Assembly (NCBI RefSeq): GCF_000002995.4
Contig: NW_025062475.1
Location: 6,576,187-6,640,186 of the forward strand
Direction of reading: 5' to 3'
Source: Brugia malayi
Taxonomy: Eukaryota; Nematoda; Chromadorea; Rhabditida; Onchocercidae
Length of the DNA: 64,000 bases
The position numbers and the translations under genes are program-made. Positions 1 to 11,511 of this stretch are shown here, in pieces; the first letter of the stretch is position 1; each line of letters starts with the position of its first letter. Under the pieces are notes generated by a model. The model worked only from the letters and a program-made list of their open reading frames with translations. It made no database searches and had not been told where the DNA came from.

Positions 1-169
1 ATTGTGTTTGGTCCCATTCTCTCTTATACGAGTTCTCTCTCATCCGTAAGTTTTTTAATAAATAAATGCTAAAAACGAGGATTGTAGTAAAATCAACAAT
101 GGGCCACACTGTAACAGTGATTTCTTTTTCTCCGTGTACATGAGTGTCCTTTCATTCAGTCACCATTAT

Positions 170-177
170 TGACGTCA
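170..177. promoter_or_regulatory. CRE-like palindrome
   Basis: The octamer TGACGTCA is the full palindromic site for CREB/ATF bZIP factors. It is a single copy and no gene start is recognised next to it, so function is speculative. Confidence 0.2.
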
Positions 178-2039
178 TCTCTTCCGCATAGAACAGAATG
201 ACCATTACTGATTTCGAACTGCAGTGGCCATTCCATCATCGTCTACAAAATTCAATTTAGCATTTTGCACAAGCCGGTCAGTTTTACTGACTACTTCCTC
301 ATTAATCTATCCGATTCAAGCTAAAACAGGTCTTCATCCTCCTTACTCTTTTCAAATTTCTTTCTTCTTATTCTTCTTTTATTATAATCCGCGCCATGAA
401 TTTTGCATGATTTCTTTTTTTTTTTTTTTATTGCATATTTTTGGCATTGCTCTTTTCTATATGAAACTCGCCAGAAATTTGTTGACGCTGTCATCCTATG
501 TAAGAAAGACTGCAAATTGCATACGATACTCTCCTATTATATCAAGTTTAATTTAACTCTATCAGCACATGTAATTATACTTCCTCGTACTATTCCATGA
601 GGTATTTTTCACTCATTTCAACCAAATCCGTCCTCATAAATTCTACCTAAAAAAACTACATTAATTATAAAGCATCAAATTTGCCTCAAGTTTGCAGTTG
701 CATCAAAAATAAATTTCAAGTTAGTTATGATAACTAATAACAATGAAATGAAATAGTGTTGGAATACCAGCACAAATGCTGCCAGTTGGAAATAAAAATA
801 AAAGTTTACTCAATTCCTATAAAAATTTTCAATTTCCTATAAAAGACATTCATCTAGTAAATCTAGAAATACCTGTATTACAAAAATTACTTTTATTCTC
901 TTCTTTTATTATTTCCGTAATAGACGCAGTTTATTTCATTAGCATGATAATTAATAATAATAATGCTGAATTACGCAGCAAACATAATAGGTCGAAGGCC
1001 AGCTAACTTTTCAATACACAAAGCTAAGCCCATAATTACGGTGTATCTTTTCAACAAAATTATTCCTCCTGACGGTGAGTCATTTCATTTGTCGCCTTCT
1101 CTTCCTTTTCCATTTATTATGGATGGATGATTCTGATGCAAACAAGACCGCCGTCACGCTTATATCATTACGGGCTTATGATTTTTTTCTAAAATGTCAA
1201 CATATTGTAATGAAGAGAGAAATGGATTTGAATTCGTAAGATGAAGTTACATGAACAGAAAAGATGTAGCCAAAATAAAGAGATATGAGTCAGGAGAGCA
1301 GGGAAAAGGTTATCAACGATTCTCAGAAGCAAGAGTGCTTTCTGCATGAGTGCAAAGGAAGTGAAGAATCCAATGTTAGACGTTCTGGTAAGATCAAAAT
1401 GAAGACGTGTAGATTGCTCGTATTATTTGAATGTAGCATGACAACAAGTGTTTATCTTGTTCAATATTTCGTTTCAACTAGAATTGTTTAAAAACTGTAC
1501 CACTCATCATGAGCATTTTTCGAAGTTACTCTCTTTTAGTTAAATAACCATAGGATGAGACTTAAGGTTCTGGCATCATCGGTTAAGCAGCTTGTATAAT
1601 CATTTGATAAAATTTAATACGAATTCCCGCATACTTATATCACAAGAAGATAAAGTGAACGATTTGAGGAGCAACACTGATAATGCAAGTAAATGATGAC
1701 CTTCTGGAAGTTAATGTCGGTCATCACCTCATTACTGTCCCAGCCACGTCCATTTCCTTCCTTCTCTAGAATGAAAACTCCATTTATCGTTTACATAAGA
1801 TTCAAAGAAATATTTGTTGTCAAGATTTCACGTTTCCAAATCATCATCCTCCACTTTTCCAATGCAAAATTGTTAATGTGAATCTCTTCGAAACTTGAAC
1901 AGAATGATGGGTGAGAGAGATGAAATGTGAGTGCGAATGGCATTATGAAGGATGATGACTTGGCATAAAATGCTAGCGAGAGTTGGCCTTAATACTCCAA
2001 CGATAAGATAATCAGTGGTTCCCGCAAAGACAGAGCACT

Positions 2040-2430
2040 CGCATACACCTCCCGACTGCGGAGATCTCCAGGTTGAATGCAGGGACAATTCTTTGCGCAC
2101 TGCAACCTGAACCGCGGTCGTTCGAATAGGGAGCAGCAGATGGCATGTGCGCGAAAGGCAGTACTTCTCCTTCCTTCCTCGCCTCCTCTCCTATCCTGGC
2201 ACAAATACACAGTGTATGACAGATGGGCGACAGACAGTTTGCATCGTCCAGTGCACGAGGCACGAGCGCAATGCACTCTCCCTGCACCTGCACCATGCAC
2301 GTATAGAGTATATCAATACACTTCGTCAGACGATGGGTTGTTGCGGTGGATGGGATTCGACTCGATTCGATTCGGTTCGGTTCGCTTCCTTGTGGCAGTT
2401 GTGATCTACAACACTTCATTCCTGGCTGTA
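2040..2430. other. GC-richer patch with short TTCG repeats
   Basis: This stretch is visibly richer in G and C than its surroundings and carries reading frames of about 150 codons on both strands, neither resembling a known protein. At about 2353-2390 it contains a run of related 5-mers (ATTCG, CTCG, TTCGG). A promoter-like or other non-coding element is the more economical reading. Confidence 0.3.
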
Positions 2431-5201
2431 TACCGAGGTGTCCCATCTGTCTGTCCTTGTTATTCACTTTGCACTGTGTGCACTATAGTTTATACCATAA
2501 TTAATGGATATGATTAATTTATCCAAATTTCGTTTGTGGGAGCGATGACATCATGCAGTTAAATTGTGTCGCACAGGTCCGTCTCAGGATGGCATTATCT
2601 CTTCTAACCTTTACAGTGTGTGATCACTCCTCTTTCAGTTACTAACTGCCTGAGAATTCTTATAGTAAACTTACCATTAATATTTGAGAAGTAATCATCA
2701 CCCTCTTTTGGCTGGGTATTATTCTAATTAGATAATAATCACTGACAACTGGCTTCCTTGACAATCTGAAATATCTCACATATGTTATGTTTTACCATTT
2801 GAGTGTTCATTTGTATTTCTCCCACTCGGTGCTTCTATACGAGAGTTTGTTTGCAATTAGCTCGAAACATATTAGGGATTTCTTGGACACTTTTTTGGGC
2901 AATGTTTTGACTGTACTGGATAGCATAGTATGTCATTTCGTCTTTAACTGTTCATGTACCCGACCGCGATGTATGCTTTATGCTTCACTTCACGACTTAA
3001 TTAAATTTGTCCTCACGATTTAAAAAAAGAACAATTTTTGACAGGTTATTTACTACTTCTTTTCATAAATTTTCTGATTTTCAAACAATGGTGAATGATT
3101 AGATTCTGAAACAATGTTTGAAATGAAATATGCTGATAATGGAGACGCGCTGATGTTGGCAAACAAGAATCGTGTGGCAAGTAAGAAAATCTTCGAACAA
3201 CTGCAACAGGTTTGCAAGTTATGAGTTCTAAAAGTTTGCCAAATTTCGGGTTGTGAATGACATGTTTTTTTGTGAAAGTCGAAAGGATTTAGTGATTTTG
3301 TTTATTCTTATTTCTAGTAATTCGGTTGCCAACTTGAGTTCTGTTTTGCTTTTCAGGACCTTTTGATTAAGTTTGTTTTTGTTGACGAAAATGAACAGGA
3401 CCATAACTTTATGATTCGAGAATGATTTGTAAACCGAAATTTCCTCTGTAGCTTGATAAAACAAATGTTTTTTTTTTTTCAAAAAATTTAATAAAGAAAA
3501 TGTTATCTCCCTAAACATGGCATTATCGTTTCCGTTTCGATAATACTGTTATGAGAATGTTGATAGAGAAGCGCCGAAATACCCTGAAGTGATTTTTCTT
3601 CCGGAGTGGACTCTACATAAAATCTTCGATCACAATCAGTAGTGTTAAGTGAATAAAGTAAGAACTTGATAATATGATGCTGACTTAATAATTGTTAACT
3701 CGATATTTGGAGTTAAGAGTAGAGTTTTGAAGTTTAGTTTCAGATTTAGAAGATTAGATTTTTCCACAAAAGTTTTATTTGTGTAAGTGGGATTCAATAT
3801 TTCCATTTAAAACTTTGGACTAGAAATACGGAGTTAAATGCAAAAATTAATGAACTTAGTTGTGAATATAAAACTCATCTGAGAACAAGCACTCCATGAC
3901 GAGCTTTTATTTGTACTATCTCTTTGTCCTACTATTTTCATAGGAACAAACATGTTTTAAACTTATCTGGAAGAACATTAATAAATAAAATAATTTTATG
4001 ACTAGTAATTTTGAACTTTAATTAACAGTACTTGGGAATATATATGACGGTATGTTAATTACAATCATACTTTCACACGACTAACAGTTAAATGTCCCAT
4101 CATGTTTATTAAACTTTTAGTTTTTTGTCATAAGAGTTTTAAATTTCAACTACTCTGTTAGTGTGAAGTTTTTGAAATCAAAAGTGAGCTTTCAAATTTG
4201 AAACTGATCTCGAAGTTTTGTCAAAGTTTAAACTTTTGATTGTAATTATGTAAGAGTTTTCAATGGTCTTCTTCTTTTGGACTCAACGTTAGCAGTTATA
4301 TTGGTACCCATAAACTTCCGGAGTTCACATACGTATTTTTTCAGTCATCACGTACATCAACTCACATTACTGAAGGCCATATGTTACACAGGCAACCCTC
4401 TGGCGCACAGAAAAGAATACGACAGCGACAGGAACAAAAGTGTGTTACTTTCCTTTCGTGTGGAATTTAAGAATATAAAGTGCTATAGAGCTTTAATACA
4501 AATATCTTTAATGCATTTTTCGCAACAAAAGTTTACAAAGAGAATAAAAAGGCTGGGTAATTTATTAGCGAACATTCATACACTGTAAGAACCAGGTGTT
4601 AAGAACTTGTTTCGTCATTTTTCTAATTAAATAAACTGGTGGAATAGAATTTTCATTTGCTGATATTTGCAAGAACTGCATGAGTAGACGAAGTCCAGAT
4701 GAAGTAATCAGTGAAGTTTCCGAAATAGTAAAACTAGGACTGTAGTGATAAGTCTCAGAAGGGTACTTAATTGATCGTAACTTTTCCAAACGATAGAGCA
4801 ACTGTCAGCAGTATTTCGATTTAAAAAGATGTACTTGAATTAAAAAAATAAACGATTAATAAAAGCCATAAAAAACTGCAGTTGGTGAAATTTTGTCATT
4901 CAAATTTATTACTGATCCATAATAAGAAATGTAACAGTTGAAAAAAAAAAAAAAGAAAAAAACAGTGATATGGTAATATAATAAGGCTAAATATGCCGCT
5001 AGATTATGTTCTGATTAAAAATTTTGGGAAAAGTCGTTTTTGGTTTTTTGTTTTTGAGACTAAACTCTACATGATTAAGTCTTTCAGTTTTAAAATAAGA
5101 TCCAAATTAAACGTTTGTTTACTCATCCCTGTTTTTCAAGTGTGCTCTATTAGCATATTTTCTTGTCCTGGTAATTTTTATCGTATACAAATATGCTACA
5201 G

Positions 5202-8200
5202 ATGGTTAAAAGCTATTTCGGCAAATGTTAACTCGTACGATCTGGAACATGGCCGTGCGCAGTCAGGATCAGAAAAAGGTACTTATAGATCCTTGATTGA
5301 TTCTGGCGGTTACAAATCAATTTTGCCAGAAGAACTGTCTTTCCCCGTCTCTTCTCCTATCGCATCTTTGTCTAGGTTTGTTCATTTTCATGGATTCAAA
5401 TTTTCATTCATTTTGTGCTATATTTATTTGAAAGTTTCATTACTTAGTACTAAATATAGACTTTTGTAGGAATAGCTTTTTGCGTTCATCATCAACAACT
5501 CCTATAGGTAAGAATAGTTCCACTTCATCGACGTTTACGCCTGTTGCATTTCAAAACAACACCGGCATTGCTTCGTCAACAGTTACGAGTAATTATTTTT
5601 TCTTTTCACTGATTTTTGCTTCTCTGTCTCGAAAATAAAACACAATGATTTGTTGCTAAATGAGCAAGCTACTATGATGGCTGAGTAGTTATTTATTTAA
5701 AAAATCTGAGGAACCCAATCTTTTTGGGCATATGAACTAGCGACTTCTGTCTACGAAAATGCGCTGGCTTATTTGATTTGGTTATCTTATTTTATCAAAA
5801 AAATCTGAGTAGAACTTTTTGTTTTTAAAGTTGACATATGGAAATCATAAGATAAATATTTTAAAATATGCCAAAAAAAAAAACTGCTTTTCAATAGGTC
5901 AACTTTACTTTTTACATAATTTGCCAGAATGAGCAGTATTGAGCAGAGATTTTCTCAGAGTAGTATTTTTACTCGTAACTTTGTTTCATTATTATCTGTT
6001 ATTTCAGTTCGAATTTGGAAGACTGAATTCGTACATTTTATTGTAAATACTTTGTTACATTCGTTTTTCATGCCATAATGACAAATTATTTGTTGTTTAA
6101 ACATTTTAATTTCGTTTTATTACAAACCATTTGGATACTTCTTTATTCTTTCTGATACTTCTTTTAATAAACAATGTAAGAAGCTCTTTATTAGTTGAAT
6201 ACGCTATTATTTAATTCTAGTCAGATTGGTGGTTTAAAATTGAAACATGATGACAAATTTTTTTCCTTTTCTAATGATTATTTTTTTTAATACTGATTGT
6301 GGTGTTTAATTTATCATTCCAAATTCCCAAAAATCTTATTTATTAATGGAATTTGTTTTTTATTATTTAGATCATTGTTTATTTTGCTGTGGTTGATCAA
6401 AACGTTATAGGGAAAATCATTTTATTTTATTTATCATGCTGTTCATTTTTAGTGCAAAAATTTATTAATATTGCAATTTCATGCCTTTACAGGTGGTAAA
6501 CCAACCGTACAGGTATATCCGATGCCATCAAACTTACCAGCCAATAATATAGTTAGTACTGTGGTGACATCAACAAGTAGTACTAATATTGATATTACAT
6601 CAGAAAAAATGCGCGAAAAACCGGTGGTACCAAAGAAACCAGCAAGGTTAATCCTGTCTTCGGCATCTACTCCCATCGAAACTGCTCCAGTAACTCCACT
6701 TTTGAGTATATCGAGTTTTAACCTCTTTTCAGTTTCAGCGCAGTCATCACCGTCAGGTAGCAATAGGTTTGCACATTTCTTGAATCTCTTTTAAGTTTGT
6801 ACTGTAAATTGCACTATAAAATAATCTTTTTATGGCGTGTCAAGTAGGAAGAAAGAAGTACTCTGTGGTTCTATGAGGGGAGTGATCAGTTTTAAGCTTA
6901 TTGTTCGTGTTTTCCAAACTCTTTTAAAATGAAGGATTTTTAGGAAATCTTTTTTCGAAGTTGACAATTTTGATTAACTGTGTTACCATTTTTTTAGCAT
7001 AGAAAACGTACATGCAATTACTGTGGTCTTGCTAATTTAAATCCTTATTCTGTTCTGTTTTAGTTTTCGTCTATTTTCCACTCCATCCTTTATTTCTCTT
7101 CATACTGCCCTGATGCAGTCCAGTTTAACAGACGAAGAAGTTGAACAGCTCGAAACAAAACGTAAGAAGGTAAATTAAAAAATCGAGTTTTGAGAAAAAT
7201 GAATGTCGAAATTTTTCTGAACATTCATGTGGTTTTTTATTACTATTTGTAAATATAGCGATTATTCACTGCTTCGTGTATATCTTTTTCACTTCTCGGA
7301 TCTTTATATTTGCACCATAATTGTTTCTTTTTTTTTCTAGCTTTTGAGCTTGTTTTATAGCTAATCGAATCAATTTCGCGCAAAATTATAATATTGGACG
7401 AGGAGCGAAATGCGATTGATGAAGACTTTAATCTAAACGAAGTTCTGAAAAATGAAGTGTTCAATGACTTAACACTAACTGGTGATCCGGCTGTTCTGGA
7501 AAAAATCGAAAAAAATCTCTCACAAAATTCACAGTTGTGTAGGTGAGCCATACATGTGTTCGGATTAGAATGATGATAAAAAGATATTTTTTGCTCACTT
7601 TCATCGGAAATAAATCTGAATTCGAAATACTTAAAAAGCAGAACAAAAGAATGGGATTGAAGGATGAACAGTTTATTTCAAGTCGTAAATATTTATATCA
7701 GAGTTGATTATTTCTCTCCAGTACATTTTCCAGCATTTTTTTAAGTGCTTGATTATCACAACATATATAAATCGCATTCGTTACATGTTTGTTGTGTAAA
7801 TATTTGGCTATAATCTCAATACTTGGAATTTACTATGCTCTTCAGAAATTTGTATTTCATTGGAGTTTATGTGTCATGAAACGGTAGTTCTTCGGGAAAT
7901 AATAAAATGGCAAAGATTATTTATTATTAACTAATAAATAACTCAATGAGACTGTATTCTTGCCAATTGATTTGAATTGAAATACTTACATCTAATTATT
8001 TTCGCTTTTTATAATTATTTATTTGTAAATATGTTCTTCAGTACACTGTTTTAGTTGTCTTTTTTTCTTGACTGACACTTTACAGTTATCTATCATGTTT
8101 AGTCCAGTTACACTGATGCTATATATGTGACTTACGAAACGTTACTGTCCTATAAAGGGGTGTTATTTCTCAATAAGTGATAATGCAGTATTCCTGCTTA

Positions 8201-8744
8201 TTTGTATTTTAATAGACTTTCTCAAATGTTAAATTATTACTCAAGCTGCTTCAGGTTTTCGAAGTTAATCTGAAGAAATTTGTTTTTCTAGACTTGAAAC
8301 AAGGTTACGGATGCAATTGGATCGCCTACACTCAGTTGCAATGAGTAATGAAAATATTGATAAAGAGCTTATTAGTGCTCGCATTGAGCGTCTAAAACGA
8401 CAGCTTGATGACCAGACTGTACTGAGAAAGGCTTTCGATAGACGTGACGCTGAAGTTGATAGATATATCTTTTCAATGTTGAATGACGAGCGAAGGTCAC
8501 AATGGAGGTAGATCCTTTTTCTAAAGTCGGGTTTTGATCGATGAAATTTTGGTTCAAGAGATAGATGGATAATTTAGATACAACCTATAATTTTATATAT
8601 GTTGAATTTTCAAATCATCTGTTCTGTAGGATTTATAAAGAAACTTGGAAACGTCTAACAACGGAACGACAAGAAATTGACGAGCGGCTCTTTCTTGGAC
8701 GTGAACAAATTAGTGCCTTACGAAGTGTGCAACCACATATCTAA
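5202..8744 (+). CDS. Shroom-like protein, C-terminal ASD2 domain (5' end not located)
   Basis: Shroom proteins bind Rho kinase through the C-terminal ASD2 coiled coil and drive apical actomyosin constriction. Predicted exons are 5202-5375, 5470-5588, 6493-6766, 7064-7169, 7361-7542, 8292-8507 and 8630-8744; all phases agree and give a fragment of about 394 residues. The first ~225 residues are Ser/Thr/Pro-rich and low in complexity, with a short proline motif (VVPKKPAR). Residues ~225-394 form a charged coiled coil that begins LIESISRKI, contains ARIERLKRQLDD and AFDRRDAEVDRYIFSML, and ends with ERLFLGREQISAL. This order matches ASD2 (family: L-I-x-x-I-x-x-K-L ... L-x-x-R-E-x-x-V). An AATAAA lies at 8757-8762, 12 bases after the stop. 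No start codon is found in the first exon, so upstream exons are missing, including any PDZ domain. Family assignment is fairly secure; the boundary at 5202 is weak. Confidence 0.8.
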
Positions 8745-9225
8745 TTGCCTTCTGTTAATAAATGAGCGCATCTTTTATTAGTGCAATTACTGCTTTGTAT
8801 ATCAAATTTTAAGCTGATATTAGGTTTTAGATTAATGCGTTACATACTTTGTAAACATCTGTGAATTGTATAAAACGTAATTTCCGATTTTCTAATTTCA
8901 AAAATATTGATAAATTCATCTGCCCTTTCTAACAAGAGAGTGGTTTTCGGATGTCAGAAAGATCAAACGAATAAATGCTGTTTATTTGCCCAAATTTGGA
9001 GATAACCGTATGTATAAAGTACTGGTGAAGCTTATTTCGGAATATGATGGTTCATGGCGTGCTCGTAGTTTGAATGATTAACTTATACATCCTGACCGGA
9101 TCTGAGGAGTTGTCGCTCTACCTAATCGATTGGTTCGAGTTTACTTCCAGTTCAGTGTGCCTCTTGGGAAGGTTTTGATTACGATAAAAGTAGGAGACCT
9201 CATGCTTGTCAAATTGTAGAGAAAG
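8745..9225. other. Intergenic, Shroom-like to BLOC1S1
   Basis: This 0.48 kb holds the 3' end of the Shroom-like gene (AATAAA at 8757-8762) and the leader of BLOC1S1. A TTGTAG just upstream of the BLOC1S1 ATG could act as a trans-splice acceptor. I see no other gene. Confidence 0.4.
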
Positions 9226-10300
9226 ATGTTGGCGAGAATGGTGAGGGAGCATGACTCCTCTCAACAAGTAAGAAGAGAAATGCAAGGTAAACATTTTATT
9301 TTTCTTCCTAAAAGGTGTCATCTCCAGGATTTTTCGTTTCACTGCTACTTTAATTTGCCCTGTTCAGCAAGTTTAATATTTCGTATTTTAATCCTTTAGT
9401 ATTAGAAAGTGCAATATCCTACAACTTAGCTAACTAATATAAGTCATTTTCAATGGAGAAAAAAGGAAAAATGAAGCCATCGTAGCTGCGCAAAGTTTAA
9501 CAGGAGCTGTCGTCGATCATCTCAACCATTCGTTAGTGTTTTTAATCAGTATGTAAAAAAAAATCACAGATTTGCAAAATCACAAACTTGTATTTCTTCA
9601 TCCAGACAACTCTTCAGTATGTCTTTTTTACCTCGATTTTCATTTTTTAGGCATCAAATTTCTGAGTCTTTTAAATGATCGTTCATAATTAACTCGTTTC
9701 AGTGTTTCTCAAGCTTATAACAATCAGAAACGACTGGATGTGGAAGTGAAAAAGTTGGAGAAAAATGCTGTAGAACTTGCGCGACAAACAGAACAGTGGA
9801 TACAGATTACTGATTCACTCAATCAAGCTTTAAAAGTTTGTGTTCCAAAAGTCCATTGAGACATTAAATGTTTATGTTCAGATTCGTTATAAAATTTTTA
9901 AGCATAATTATTGATCGGGACTCAGTTAAAGAGAAAATTGACATCACGGATCTCACGGCATCCAATTTACGAAAGTTTAGGGAAAAATCTAGAACTTCAA
10001 ATGGTGTAAGGTATATATAAAACACTGTTGTTAGCTATATGACACTAAAAATTAAATCTACTGAAAGAGCAAATCTCAACAGACAAACTTTTGTTTTTAA
10101 TAAATTATGTATGCATATATGTACATGTACATGTTTGGTCGTCATGATTTGTTTTCTTACTTATTATTATTCAGGAAATTGGAGACGTTGAAAACTGGGC
10201 AAAGACAATTGAAACCGATATGAAAATTATATCGAGCACATTACAAGCAGTTTTCGAGATTAGCGGTAGATTTTCCTCACTAATAATTCCTTTTTCATAA
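9226..10300 (+). CDS. BLOC1S1: BLOC-1 subunit 1 (BLOS1/GCN5L1)
   Basis: BLOC1S1 is a small coiled-coil subunit of the BLOC-1 and BORC complexes, which act in lysosome-related organelle biogenesis and lysosome positioning; in mammals it is also linked to protein acetylation. Exons are 9226-9286, 9459-9531, 9703-9835 and 10175-10300, giving 130 residues; the human protein is about 125. Family landmarks occur in order: a short basic start (MLARMVREH), [40 protein letters not shown] and [16 protein letters not shown]. The ATG at 9226 aligns with the usual start of the family. The last codons (after EIS) are read through to a TAA and do not match the usual C-terminus, so an additional 3' exon is possible (a GGTAGA donor lies there). 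Its neighbour upstream on the same strand is the Shroom-like gene. Confidence 0.9.
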
Positions 10301-11511
10301 TTTTTAAGCCAATGTTTTTGTAAGCAAGCATTTGTGAGGAAACACAGAGTAACTGGAATGAAGCTCATTTGTTAAAGGAACATTTTAAAAAACCCATTAA
10401 TATCTCTAAATTAACAGATTCAGTTGATTCTTTTAATTCGTTTGATTTCATTATGTTCAGTAAATGAAGACCAAAAGTGTTTTAAATCCAAAATTTATGC
10501 AGTTTATCCTGTTGCTGCGCTCCGCAAAAAATGTAGATTTTGATTTTTGGTTAAGGCTACGCACCGTTCGGTGTGTTTCATTTTTGCAAAAAGATTAAAA
10601 TGCTCACTATGCTCCCAGCTATTTTCCTTCTGAAGTTGTATGAGAGTAGTTATATTTCACTTCACAATTTCTGGGAAACTTTTGATAAGGATTTTCTGTT
10701 TCTATTTTTACTGCATCGCCAAATGTGCTATTGCAGAACACACACAAAACTCTTCCTGAGTCCTTTGACTATCAGTTACACTTTCCAAAAATTTAAAACC
10801 GCTTGAAAGTATTCGAAATTTTGGCAAATAAGGAGAATAAACTGGAGAACTTAAAAGAATATATGAGCACTTCCACTTCGTCTCATTATTATTATTAGTT
10901 TTATAGATTTATAACACATCATTTACAGAAAAAAATCATATAAGAAGTTCATCATAATGAAAGTGGTATGCTAAAATATCGCTCACTTTTCAGCAGTCTA
11001 AAATGGAAGGTTCCGTAAGAAATTGGTTTCCTAAATATAGAAATATATTTAGAAATTGCGACAATTTCGCCGCTTTTTGGGTCAAACTTTCAAATAAATC
11101 GTTCTGATCTTTGTGACTGACAACGCTATATGTATTTTAGAGCTCATAAATAATAAACGAGTGAATTCACAACACTGACATTTAAATATATAATCACTTG
11201 AAACAGTTATGCTTCACTTTATAAATAACATACTCAGATTATATCAATCAGAGGGGTAACCGTATTGTTTTGATCTCAGATTTTTTTCTAAATTTATTTT
11301 TTGAAAACAGAAAAGTAGTCAGATCTCGACAAAAAAGTGGTACGATATTTTGTGAATAAATTACTTCTAGGAGCCCTATTTCTTTGTATCCTTGAATTCA
11401 CTCAATCCGAAACATTTCGGTGGTATATGTTATAGAAGATGTCATTTGTTTTGCTGTATATGATTTATTAAAAAAACTTTGCTATTTACAAAAATAATTT
11501 CAGAAAAATAA
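10301..11511. other. 3' intergenic, BLOC1S1 to PYM copy A
   Basis: No gene is recognised. The part from 10915 onward is the outer segment of inverted-repeat arm A. It contains the PYM 3' UTR and its poly(A) signal, which reads as TTTATT at 11464-11469 on this strand. Confidence 0.4.

Larger units (their letters stand above)
1..5201. other. Intergenic / unassigned region
   Basis: I found no exon that I can support in this 5.2 kb. It is mostly AT-rich with short chance frames. It holds a palindromic CRE-like octamer near the left edge and a GC-richer patch at about 2040-2430. Undetected 5' exons of the Shroom-like gene on the plus strand could lie here, because the first exon I can place for that gene has no start codon. 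Confidence 0.4.

Noticed and set aside
2012..2517. Overlapping open frames of about 150 codons on both strands
   Set aside because: They overlap each other in a GC-richer patch where stops are rare; neither protein looks like a known family.
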